DNA of 7,568 nt from Akkermansiaceae bacterium UBA1518 (lineage in GTDB: Bacteria; Verrucomicrobiota; Verrucomicrobiia; Verrucomicrobiales; Akkermansiaceae), in assembly GCA_002323895.1 (NCBI GenBank), contig DCQM01000120.1:1-7568 (forward strand), written 5' to 3'. The notes under the pieces are model-generated. The model was not told where the DNA came from. It saw only the letters and a program-made list of their open reading frames with translations, and made no database searches. The translations under genes were made by a program, and so were the position numbers. Below are positions 1-7,489 of this stretch, piece by piece. The first letter of the stretch is position 1. The number at the start of each line of letters is the position of its first letter.

Positions 1-2147
1 TTCCCAAGAACAGGCATCCCATTGATCACCTCATTTCAAAAAAACTCGCAAAGGCAAACCTCACACCTGCTCCCCCCGCCAACTCTCGTGAATTGGCTCG
101 ACGCCTCTCATTTGGCCTCACCGGACTTCCCCCTTCACCCGAAGATCTTATAAGTTTTAAAGATGCTAGTGAATACGCCACTCGTCTTATGGCTACTCCT
201 CATTATGGAGAACACTTTGCCCAACACTGGCTCGATGTCTCTCGTTATGCTGACTCAGCTGGCTTCGCCAATGATTACTACCGCCCCCACGCTTGGCGTT
301 ACCGTGACTACGTAGTGCGAGCTTTTAACAAGGACAAACCCTACCCCGATTTTGTTCGCGAACAAATAGCTGGTGACGAAATCCCTTCACGCTCTCCTGA
401 ATCACTCATTGCTACTGGCTTCCTCCGCATGGGACCATGGGAACAAACTGGGATGTCAGTTTTCAAAGAGACTCGACAATTTTGGCTCGATGACGTCACC
501 GATTCGGTCGGCCAGACCTTCCTCGCTCACCCAATGCAATGTGCAAAATGCCACGACCATAAATTCGACCCTGTTCCCACCCGAGACTACTATCGCATGA
601 TGGCGATTTTCTCGACCACTCAGTTTGCGGAACACGAGGTCACTTTCCTGAAAAACGAAAACCTCAATCATTTTGAGTCATCACACAACTTAGTGATGAC
701 AAAAATCAATGGCTACGAGAGGCAACGCTCAGCACTTGAACAGAAGATGCAGGCCAATCGTAAAAACGAAACTGGCGATGCTAAGATCGGGGATAACGGG
801 CTCGATCCTGGAGACGAAGCTTCCAATGCCCGCATCCTCAAAAACATATCACGTCATAAGATTGAGGCTGACCGAACAAAACCCCATGCCCATGGTGTTT
901 TTACAGGCAAGACGATCAAGAAGAAAAACATCTCAGGCCTCATAGAACCCGTTACCAAACCTTGGGATGGTCCCGGCTATATTGAGAAAGACACTATCCT
1001 CACTGGAGGAAGTGTTTACTCCCCCGGAGACTCGGTAAAACCCGGTGCACTCAGCGCTGCTGAATCACTCGGGAAAATGAAACCCTCTAGTTTCCCGGAT
1101 GGAAAAGGCAAGAGGCGCCTCGCGCTAGCCAACTGGATTGTCGATTCCGCTAACCCTCTCACCGCGCGCGTTATCGTTAACCGCGTCTGGTCGTGGCACT
1201 TCGGCAAAGCAATCGCCGGGAATCCAAACAACTTTGGTGGGACTGGCGCGATTCCTACTCATCCCGAACTACTCGACTACCTCTCTCTCTGGTTCATCGA
1301 AAACGGTTGGTCCATAAAAAAACTGAACCACCTTATAATCTCATCGGCCGCCTATCAACGCAGCTCATACCACCCAGCTCCCGACCTCGTCACAAAACTA
1401 GATCCCACGCAGGCCCTCTACTCAACCTTCAAGCCCAGACGCCTTACCGCCGAAGAACTCCGGGACGCTATACTTATTGCGAGTGGCGAACTCAATCGCG
1501 AGATTGGAGGCCTTTCCGCTCGACCCGACATAAACCTTGAAGTGGCCCGGCAACCCCTTCAGATCATGGGTGGATCTGCCTCGGTCTACGAACCCGATCC
1601 CACTCCCGAACAACGAAACCGGCGGAGTCTTTATGCCGAAAAACTTCGAGGCCTCCGCGATCCTTTTTTTGAGACCTTCAACCAGCCCGGCTCAACCAAT
1701 TCCTGCGAAATTCGCGAAACTTCTACGGTGGCCCCACAAGCCCTTACCCTTATAAATTCCCAAGAAATGCACGACCGAGCCCTCGCTTTCGCTCATCGTC
1801 TTGCAAAGGAAACTCAAGACGACAAACAAGTTATCAAGCGCGCTTTTCAACTCGCTCTTAGCCGCGCACCTAGTCCCAAGGAAGCGTTAATCTTCCTTGA
1901 GGCATGGCGAACAGCCACCTCGGATGAATCAACGCTCTCTCCAAAAAACTCCATACTTCCCAACTCCATCATGCGGACTGTTCGCGCAGAAAAAACCGGA
2001 GAATTTTACACCTTCAAAGAATTTCTTCCAGTTTCTAAACTGTATAAAGCCGATCTCGATCGTAGCCGGTGCAATGCTCGTATTCGGGGACTTTCCCACC
2101 TCTGTTTGGTCATTTTTAACTCAAATGAATTTGCCTACCTCGACTAA
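1..2147 (+). CDS. PSD1 / DUF1549-DUF1553 domain protein with CXXCH motif (5' end outside window)
   Basis: The reading frame is open from position 3, so the gene starts before the window; 714 residues are visible. The TTG at 93 is an internal Leu codon, because the codons before it already read as family sequence (HPIDHLISKKL, then LTPAPPA). DUF1549 covers roughly visible residues 1-215 and holds CAKCHDH (Cys codon at 540), a c-type-haem-like CXXCH, followed by KFDPVPTRDYYR. A short Lys/Glu-rich linker follows. DUF1553 runs from about residue 365 (RRLALANWI, NPLTARVIVNRVW, THPELLDYL) to the C-terminus, which ends in the usual NSNEF motif. No PA14 or LamG-like insertion is visible in the linker. 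An N-terminal planctomycete cytochrome c domain and an export signal are common in the family but would lie outside the window. Biochemical function is unknown; a periplasmic redox or polymer-degradation role is often assumed. It sits 4 nt upstream of the DUF1501 gene. Family assignment is very sure, function is not. Confidence 0.95.
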   Translation, partial: PKNRHPIDHLISKKLAKANLTPAPPANSRELARRLSFGLTGLPPSPEDLISFKDASEYATRLMATPHYGEHFAQHWLDVSRYADSAGFANDYYRPHAWRYRDYVVRAFNKDKPYPDFVREQIAGDEIPSRSPESLIATGFLRMGPWEQTGMSVFKETRQFWLDDVTDSVGQTFLAHPMQCAKCHDHKFDPVPTRDYYRMMAIFSTTQFAEHEVTFLKNENLNHFESSHNLVMTKINGYERQRSALEQKMQANRKNETGDAKIGDNGLDPGDEASNARILKNISRHKIEADRTKPHAHGVFTGKTIKKKNISGLIEPVTKPWDGPGYIEKDTILTGGSVYSPGDSVKPGALSAAESLGKMKPSSFPDGKGKRRLALANWIVDSANPLTARVIVNRVWSWHFGKAIAGNPNNFGGTGAIPTHPELLDYLSLWFIENGWSIKKLNHLIISSAAYQRSSYHPAPDLVTKLDPTQALYSTFKPRRLTAEELRDAILIASGELNREIGGLSARPDINLEVARQPLQIMGGSASVYEPDPTPEQRNRRSLYAEKLRGLRDPFFETFNQPGSTNSCEIRETSTVAPQALTLINSQEMHDRALAFAHRLAKETQDDKQVIKRAFQLALSRAPSPKEALIFLEAWRTATSDESTLSPKNSILPNSIMRTVRAEKTGEFYTFKEFLPVSKLYKADLDRSRCNARIRGLSHLCLVIFNSNEFAYLD

Positions 2148-2151
2148 AGCT

Positions 2152-3537
2152 ATGAGTCATCACTTTCATGCAAATCCAACCCGGCGGGAGGCTCTATATG
2201 GCCTTGGAGCCGGGCTTGGTTCAATTGCCTTTTCCTCCCTGCTTCAGGGCGCTGGATCCAAGACTATCCACCATCCAGCCAAGGCGGAGCGTTGTATCTT
2301 CCTCATGATGGAGGGAGGCCCTTCACACATCGACACTTTCGATCCCAAACCCCAACTCACCAAACGTCACCTCCAAAAATTCAATCGCCAAGGCGAGAAG
2401 GAAAGCGCGATGTCTTCCGGACAACGATACTTTGTCAAAAGTCCATTTGAATTTGAAAAATCCGGGCAAAGCGGAGCTGATATTTCGTCGGAGTGGGTGC
2501 ATCTTAAAAACCAAGTCGATGACATCTGCTTCTATCGCGGAGCAAAAGTAGACTCAGTGAACCACCCAACCGCATGCTACCAGCTCAATACTGGTAATCG
2601 CTTTGGCGGCGATCCAGGGATTGGCTCGTGGGTCACTTATGGTCTCGGGAGTGAAAATCAAAATCTTCCTGGGTTTGTTGTGCTTCCGCGTACCTCTTAC
2701 CCACAAGGAGGGGCTGGTAATTGGTCGAATGGCTTCCTCCCGGCTGACTTTCAGGGGACTCCACTCCGTCCCAAAGGCAGCCCTATTCTCGATCTTAACC
2801 CTCCCACAGGGACGTCACGTCAACGCCAACGGCAAAACCTTGATCTCCTCGCTAAACTTAACCAAGACCACCTTGCAAGACATCACGATCGAAGCGAACT
2901 AAGCGCTCGTATGGCATCCTACGAATTATCTTACCGTATGCAAACGGAGGTCCCAGAGCTCCTTGATCTCAAAGGCGAGCAAGAATCCACTCTCGAAGAA
3001 TACGGCATTGGCCAGAAAGACACTGACGCTTTCGGGCGAAAATGCCTCCTTGCCCGCCGACTCGTAGAAAAAGGAGTTCGATTCGTACAAGCCTACGCCG
3101 GGAATTGGGATAGTCATGACTATATTGCACGTGCCCACGGCTCCCTCATTCGATCAGTCGATAAGCCGATCGCTGCGTTACTTAAAGATCTCAAACAACG
3201 CGGCATGTTAGAGAACACTCTTGTCGTTTGGTGCGGAGAATTTGGCCGCACGCCCGACAACGGAATGCGGGGTGGGTTAAGCTATGGCCGCGATCACAAC
3301 GCCAACGCTATGGCCATGTGGTTTGCTGGCGGTGGGACGAAAGCCGGACACACGATCGGCGCCACTGACGACATCGGCGCAGAAGCCGTCGACTGCGTCC
3401 ACCATATTCGTGACGTCCACTGCACCATTCTCCATCTCCTCGGCCTAGATGACAATAAGCTCACCTACTACCACGCAGGACGCCATAAGCAGCTCTCACA
3501 ATTCGGTGGCGAGGTGATTAGAGAGCTCATTGGTTAA
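2152..3537 (+). CDS. DUF1501 protein, exported, alkaline phosphatase-like fold
   Basis: This 461-residue protein belongs to DUF1501, a family related to the alkaline phosphatase/sulfatase superfamily and usually encoded next to PSD1 proteins. The N-terminus has a twin-arginine-like stretch (TRREALYGLGAG, residues 10-21) and then a hydrophobic segment to about residue 32, suggesting Tat export. Likely metal or active-site segments are GGPSHIDTFDPKP (55-67), NWDSHDYI, GEFGRTP (362-368) and YGRDHN (378-383). I chose ATG 2152 because it lies 4 nt after the PSD1 stop and puts the Arg pair near the N-terminus, as in relatives. The frame is open further upstream: ATG 2125 would add nine residues, and longer versions to 1897 would overlap conserved PSD1 sequence. 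No clear Shine-Dalgarno precedes either ATG, so translation is probably coupled to the upstream gene. Length is normal and the protein looks intact. The substrate is unknown. Confidence 0.93.
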   Translation: MSHHFHANPTRREALYGLGAGLGSIAFSSLLQGAGSKTIHHPAKAERCIFLMMEGGPSHIDTFDPKPQLTKRHLQKFNRQGEKESAMSSGQRYFVKSPFEFEKSGQSGADISSEWVHLKNQVDDICFYRGAKVDSVNHPTACYQLNTGNRFGGDPGIGSWVTYGLGSENQNLPGFVVLPRTSYPQGGAGNWSNGFLPADFQGTPLRPKGSPILDLNPPTGTSRQRQRQNLDLLAKLNQDHLARHHDRSELSARMASYELSYRMQTEVPELLDLKGEQESTLEEYGIGQKDTDAFGRKCLLARRLVEKGVRFVQAYAGNWDSHDYIARAHGSLIRSVDKPIAALLKDLKQRGMLENTLVVWCGEFGRTPDNGMRGGLSYGRDHNANAMAMWFAGGGTKAGHTIGATDDIGAEAVDCVHHIRDVHCTILHLLGLDDNKLTYYHAGRHKQLSQFGGEVIRELIG

Positions 3538-3637
3538 GAGATTATTTGGGGCACGAAAAGCACGGCTTCAGCCTCTCTTTGATCTAAAAAACCTATTGAG
3601 CTGTAAAGATGGAGTAGCCTTCAAAAATCAAAACATC
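3538..3637. other. Convergent intergenic gap without a clear terminator
   Basis: One hundred bases separate the stop of the DUF1501 gene from the stop of the sulfatase gene on the opposite strand. A bidirectional terminator would be expected here. The only self-complementary elements I find are a 3-bp stem, GGC-TTCA-GCC (3564-3573), and isolated A runs (AAAAAA near 3588); neither makes a convincing intrinsic terminator. A short direct repeat, GCACG-AAAA-GCACG, lies at 3551-3564. No gene is seen. Confidence 0.6.
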
Positions 3638-4981
3638 CTAGGGCTTCCACCAAGCATCGAGAACCTTGGTCATCTCCGCCACCTTCTCGGGATTGGCCTC
3701 TGCTAGGTTATTCTTCTCATGGGGATCTGCCTTCACATTATAAAGTTCGGGCTTGCCTTCTAGGTTATCGGGATGTGCTGCCGACTTCCCAGCATAAGGT
3801 AATCCATAGTTCTCGGGGTCATGTAAAAGTAGCTTCCAATCGCCTTTCACGACATAGCGCGACTCCATGTTTGCGGTCCGATCATTAATATTAAACATAT
3901 CGTGGTTGCCATCGAATCCAAAAACAACATCGCGCTTTTTAAGCGCAGCTGTATCCCTAAGATCCACTCCAGTCATTGCCTTGGGAATATCAACTCCAGC
4001 CGCTTTTAAGATGGTCGGTGCAATATCGACCGAAGAAACCAAAGTCTTCCTGTCCATCTTGGATTCCACCTTCCCCGGCCACTTGATCATGATTGGGGTG
4101 CGGACACCCATCTCATAGGGGGCCTGCTTTGAAAGAGGTGCATAGCGGCCAGAATCAACCGACTGAATCCAGCCGTTATCGGTTACGTAAATCACGATGG
4201 TATTCTTGGACAGGCCACGGTTATCGAGTTCTTCAAAAAGCTCTCCACAAGTTTGATCAAACCACTCAACCATCGCGTAATAACGCGCCACAAATTTGCT
4301 TTCCCCCTTCTTGAGATACTTATCGAAGAGGTCTTTCGGAGGATTATGAGGAGTATGTGGAAGAAAAGGAGCATGCCAGATGAAGAAGGGCTTTTTCTCC
4401 TTTGCTGCTTCATCGAGGAAACCCTGGATTGGCTTGATGCCCTCGCGCGAAATCTTCAAACCTGCATCACCATGGCGGCCACCTTTGGCTGGATCAGCAT
4501 GGGTCATAGCATGGGTAAACCCGTGGCGTTGGGGCTTACCCTCCCACCACTTCCCAGTTTGCAAACTCAGATAACCCGCCTTACCAAGAAGCCGGGCTAA
4601 GCCATCCCGCTTTTCATAGTCCGCATAGATTTGCTCATGAATTTTACCCTCTTGCAGGTGATTTCGGTTGAATTTACCTTTGGACTTACCCTTTTTTCTT
4701 ATGTCATTTCCAGTGATTCCATGAACCGGAGTGTGCAGTCCGGAAAAGATCGAAGCCAAGGATGGTCGACAAAGCGGAGAGGTCACATAGCCGCGTGTGT
4801 AGGTCAGCGATTCCTTAGCAAACTTATCTAGAACCGGCGTTTCAATCATTTTGTGACCCATAAACGAATAGTCCGTCCACGACTGGTCATCTGAAAGAAT
4901 AAGCACCACATTGGGACGTTCGTCGGAGAACCCCAAATGGCACATTGCAAAGTATACGAAAAATAGAAAGCGCTTCATCAT
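3638..4981 (-). CDS. Secreted sulfatase-family hydrolase with non-canonical active site
   Basis: A 447-residue arylsulfatase-like protein of the alkaline phosphatase superfamily, probably periplasmic. Residues 1-19 (MMKRFLFFVYF...GFS) form a signal peptide. Metal-ligand motifs are present: D31-D32 in LILSDDQ, D268-N269 in YVTDNG, and H209 in FLPHTPH. K285 lies in SKQAPYEMGVRTP and K144 in QTGKWW. The nucleophile region reads SPLCRPSLASIFSG: C71 could be converted to formylglycine, but the usual CxPxR is CRPSL, with Leu75 for Arg. The classical GKWH is GKWW, with Trp146 for His. A His/Asp-rich GGRHGDAGL segment (167-175) may be special to this subfamily. The C-terminus has the usual ELYNVKADPHEKNNLAE block. 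The gene begins 43 bp after the phnE stop on the same strand. AGGAAG lies 12 nt before the ATG, a rather distant Shine-Dalgarno; ATG 4978 is an alternative start. Sulfatase family is certain; a sulfate ester, phosphodiester or phosphonate ester substrate cannot be decided. Confidence 0.93.
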   Translation of the reverse strand: MMKRFLFFVYFAMCHLGFSDERPNVVLILSDDQSWTDYSFMGHKMIETPVLDKFAKESLTYTRGYVTSPLCRPSLASIFSGLHTPVHGITGNDIRKKGKSKGKFNRNHLQEGKIHEQIYADYEKRDGLARLLGKAGYLSLQTGKWWEGKPQRHGFTHAMTHADPAKGGRHGDAGLKISREGIKPIQGFLDEAAKEKKPFFIWHAPFLPHTPHNPPKDLFDKYLKKGESKFVARYYAMVEWFDQTCGELFEELDNRGLSKNTIVIYVTDNGWIQSVDSGRYAPLSKQAPYEMGVRTPIMIKWPGKVESKMDRKTLVSSVDIAPTILKAAGVDIPKAMTGVDLRDTAALKKRDVVFGFDGNHDMFNINDRTANMESRYVVKGDWKLLLHDPENYGLPYAGKSAAHPDNLEGKPELYNVKADPHEKNNLAEANPEKVAEMTKVLDAWWKP

Positions 4982-5024
4982 TAACGAGGCTATCTTCCTA
5001 CCCCACCTTGAAAAGCAGATATTC

Positions 5025-6758
5025 TTATCGGTTATTTTTACCGCGAAGCTTGTATCTCACAAAGTCCGAACTCAGATCCCCAAGGAAAACTAGGGCAGCC
5101 CCCAAAGCGACCCACAAAACCATTTCATCATAGTAAAGGGACACCTTGGCATCGGAGATTAACAAGCCCAGTGAAGCCACTCCCAGCATTCCAAGCACTG
5201 TTGCCTCACGAATACATGATTCCCAACGATAGAAAAGAAAGAGAACCATCCGAGTAAAGCCTGCCGGAACCAATGCCCCAACATAAGACGAACTCCTCGA
5301 ACCTCCCTGCGCTAAAATCACCGAACTTGCCCGACTCGTTGTATTATCAATCACCTCAGCCCCAAGTCGCATCAAAATCCCGCAATTGTGAATCGCCAGC
5401 GCAAGGATCAAGGCCCAAACCGTAGGTCCAAAAATTCGGAGAAGTAAAAAGGCGAGAATAAACTCCGGCATGGCTCTTCCCAGCATCGCGACAGCTCGTA
5501 ATATCGACCCAATAACAGCCCGCCAAGCGAGGCATCCATCCCAAATCCCACGAGGCCTAGATGAAGCCAGCGTGCGAGCAGAAAACCCCACCACTATCAA
5601 AGACAGGGCCCCAGCAAGTAAGATGGAAGCGGTTCCAAGATGAAAGGTTTGCCATACGGCTTGGCTTCCTCCTTCCGACATCTTTTCTCCAAACCAAGAT
5701 CCAAACTCTCTCCAATCACCATCAGCTTCCCGCACTGGATAAGGAACAATTTCACCCGTAAATCGGTCCAGGTTTCGCATTCTTTGCTCCCAACTGACAC
5801 CCGCTCCCCAGCGATCTTCAAGCGCCCAACTCATCGTCCCGCCGATCAAAAAAACCAGTAAGGAGCTCCTTAGGAAGAAAGAGGTTCCTCTAGATTTCCA
5901 GAGCTGCGCGATATCGGGCTGACTCACACCAGTTTTTCTTGAGGGAATTCCTTTCGTAAGTAAATTTCGCATTTTGCCCCCCCACCATTCAAAGAAAATA
6001 ACAACAGCAAGCAGGACATAAAGGTAGGTCCAAATTTCCCGGTAATGGCCATCTTCGTATGCTGTTTTGATCTCGTAGCCCAGCGTTGGGACTCCCACAA
6101 AACCCAGCACCGCCGAGGAGCGAATCGCGCACTCGAGGCGATAGAGAGCATAAGTCACCAGATCGGGCAAAGCCTTTGTCACTACTCCTGCACTGAAGGC
6201 AGCCAGCCCACCCCCACCACTCATTCGAATCACCCACGCAGCAGAGCTTTCACTCTCATCCAATAATTCAGAAAAGATCTTAGCCAAAGTACCGCCGTAG
6301 GGCAGAGCCATCGCCAATACAGCAGCGAGTGGAGATGTTCCGACTGCTGACAAAAAGAGTAAAGCCCACATCAGTTCATGAACCGAGCGTACCGCTGTCG
6401 CCATGAGCCTTGAACCAATTCGAATTGTCTGCAAAAAAAGCGAGGAACACGACCACCATGCACGTGATCCTAAAACACCCCAAATAATACCAATCAACAA
6501 TGCGAGGCTCATCGCGGCAACCGCATATCGCAGAGTCAGCCATAGCGCCCTACCCAGTTTATGAATAAAATCCACCTCGCTTTCCCGCATTTCAGGATCT
6601 TCGAAATCTAGGGCCGGGCTGAACGCCGCTATCAGAAACTCCGATGCAGTTTCTCGCCCTCCTTGATTAGGAAGTAATGCACTCGGCTTAGCTCCAATCA
6701 CCCAAAGCCCAGCGAAAAACAGGATTACTCCTAAAAAAAAGAACCATCGCCTTCGCAT
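5025..6758 (-). CDS. phnE: Fused (two-domain) PhnE-type ABC transporter permease
   Basis: This inner-membrane protein of 577 residues contains two PhnE-like permease halves; usual PhnE subunits are about 260-290 residues. Numbering here is from the GTG at 6761. The halves align without drift: HELMWALLFLSAVG (128-141) matches PEFILAFLLLRIFG (432-445), and the EAA-loop segment YRLECAIRSSAVLGFVG (207-223) matches YRWESCIREATVLGMLG (511-527), both 304 residues apart. Likely membrane segments fall near 6-23, 73-97, 128-155, 244-260, 295-313, 375-397, 430-458 and 545-562, with further ones around the EAA loops. The family's VGAGGIG after the EAA loop is altered to VGVPTLG and LGVASLG. I prefer ATG 6758, which shares one base with the phnC TGA stop (TGATG); GTG 6761 would give a 4-nt overlap. 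Either start implies translational coupling. Fused with or split from its partner, this type serves phosphonate, phosphite or related uptake; substrate is not readable from sequence. Confidence 0.9.
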   Translation of the reverse strand: MRRRWFFFLGVILFFAGLWVIGAKPSALLPNQGGRETASEFLIAAFSPALDFEDPEMRESEVDFIHKLGRALWLTLRYAVAAMSLALLIGIIWGVLGSRAWWSCSSLFLQTIRIGSRLMATAVRSVHELMWALLFLSAVGTSPLAAVLAMALPYGGTLAKIFSELLDESESSAAWVIRMSGGGGLAAFSAGVVTKALPDLVTYALYRLECAIRSSAVLGFVGVPTLGYEIKTAYEDGHYREIWTYLYVLLAVVIFFEWWGGKMRNLLTKGIPSRKTGVSQPDIAQLWKSRGTSFFLRSSLLVFLIGGTMSWALEDRWGAGVSWEQRMRNLDRFTGEIVPYPVREADGDWREFGSWFGEKMSEGGSQAVWQTFHLGTASILLAGALSLIVVGFSARTLASSRPRGIWDGCLAWRAVIGSILRAVAMLGRAMPEFILAFLLLRIFGPTVWALILALAIHNCGILMRLGAEVIDNTTSRASSVILAQGGSRSSSYVGALVPAGFTRMVLFLFYRWESCIREATVLGMLGVASLGLLISDAKVSLYYDEMVLWVALGAALVFLGDLSSDFVRYKLRGKNNR

Positions 6759-7489
6759 CACGAGAGATCGTAAAGTTGCGTAAGATCAATCTCATCAGGC
6801 GCTCCATCCATCACCACTTGCCCTTTCCGCAGACCAATCACTCGGTCAAAATAGCGCTTCGCTAGGTCGATATCGTGAAGACTCATCACAAGAGTCTGTC
6901 CCTCTTCCCTAGACAGCCCTATCAACAATTCTACGAGGCTCTTGGCACGCTCGGGATCAACCGCGCTTACCGGCTCATCAGCTAGAATCATCTGCGGTCG
7001 TTGATAAAGAGCTCGTGCAATCGCTACACGCTGCTGTTGGCCACCCGAAAGATGATCCACCCGATGAAAAATCTTCTCCTCAATACCTACCCGCCTCAAC
7101 AAATCTGCAACCTCTTCCTTCTCCCGGCTTCCCATCAAAAGAAGGCTTCTCATCAGTCCCAAAAAACCTTTTTCGGAGGCCCGTCCACAAGAAATATTCT
7201 GGTTCACCCGTAGATTAGGAACCAGCCCAAGGTCCTGCGGAATCCAAGCAATCTTTGATCTCACTGTTTTAAGAGCCTTCCCCGAAAGATTTTTCACCTC
7301 TTTACCATTCAAAATGATTCTTCCCGACGAACACTCCAATCGACCATTCATCAGTCCGAGTAAGCTGGTCTTTCCACAACCACTCGGGCCGATCAAGCAC
7401 ACCTGTTCACCCGGTCGGATCTCAAGGTCGATCGAATCAACCGCAACAATCGAATCGTAGGTTAAAGTCGCTGACTGAAGTTTTAACAT
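6758..7489 (-). CDS. phnC: PhnC-type ABC transporter ATP-binding protein
   Basis: A cytoplasmic ATPase of 243 residues that should power the adjacent PhnE-type permease. All nucleotide-binding motifs are intact: Walker A GPSGCGKTS (34-42), Q-loop Q85 in WIPQD, signature LSGGQQQRVAIARAL (147-161), Walker B ILADEP (168-173), D-loop SAVDP (175-179) and H-loop His205 in MSLHDIDLA. The PhnC subfamily is indicated by the GRAS...GLMRSLLLMG insertion before the helical domain, by LADEPVSAVDP, and by the C-terminal YFDRVIGLRKGQVV..GAP pattern. Length matches the family. ATG 7489 is chosen because MLKLQSATLTY aligns with the normal first beta strand; TTG 7498 would add only MFL. No good Shine-Dalgarno is seen. 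The stop codon overlaps the permease start. No gene for a periplasmic binding protein (PhnD) occurs in the window, so it must lie beyond the right edge or elsewhere. Related phosphite or hypophosphite systems (PtxA, HtxB class) cannot be excluded. Confidence 0.93.
   Translation of the reverse strand: MLKLQSATLTYDSIVAVDSIDLEIRPGEQVCLIGPSGCGKTSLLGLMNGRLECSSGRIILNGKEVKNLSGKALKTVRSKIAWIPQDLGLVPNLRVNQNISCGRASEKGFLGLMRSLLLMGSREKEEVADLLRRVGIEEKIFHRVDHLSGGQQQRVAIARALYQRPQMILADEPVSAVDPERAKSLVELLIGLSREEGQTLVMSLHDIDLAKRYFDRVIGLRKGQVVMDGAPDEIDLTQLYDLS

Noticed and set aside
93..95. TTG as the start of the PSD1 gene.
   Set aside because: Thirty stop-free codons before it encode recognisable DUF1549 sequence, so the gene is cut by the window edge.
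1193..1540. A 115-codon plus-strand frame inside the PSD1 gene, and a similar one at 4253-4600 opposite the sulfatase.
   Set aside because: Both lie within highly conserved domains of the main genes and look like Arg/Pro- or Thr/Leu-rich out-of-frame translations.
1..2147. Possible frameshift or decay of the PSD1 gene, given its unusual last 60 residues.
   Set aside because: The tail still matches the family pattern (VRAEKTGE, YKADL, LCLVIFNSNEF) in one continuous frame.
1897..2151. Open frame extending the DUF1501 gene 85 codons upstream.
   Set aside because: It overlaps the conserved DUF1553 C-terminus, including the NSNEF motif, and its translation does not resemble a DUF1501 N-terminus. 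The twin-Arg signal directly follows ATG 2152.
3551..3564. GCACG-AAAA-GCACG direct repeat.
   Set aside because: Two 5-base units are too short to exceed chance, and no further copies are seen nearby.
3564..3573. GGC-TTCA-GCC hairpin as a terminator.
   Set aside because: The stem is only three pairs and no T tract follows it.
4931..4951. Possible lipoprotein box at Cys14 of the sulfatase (FAMC).
   Set aside because: The -3 to -1 residues F-A-M do not fit the L-[AST]-[GA] pattern, and an ordinary signal peptidase site after GFS fits better.
5561..6266. Several plus-strand open frames of 60-75 codons inside the permease gene.
   Set aside because: They lie opposite a well-supported membrane protein gene, have biased compositions, and match no family I recognise.
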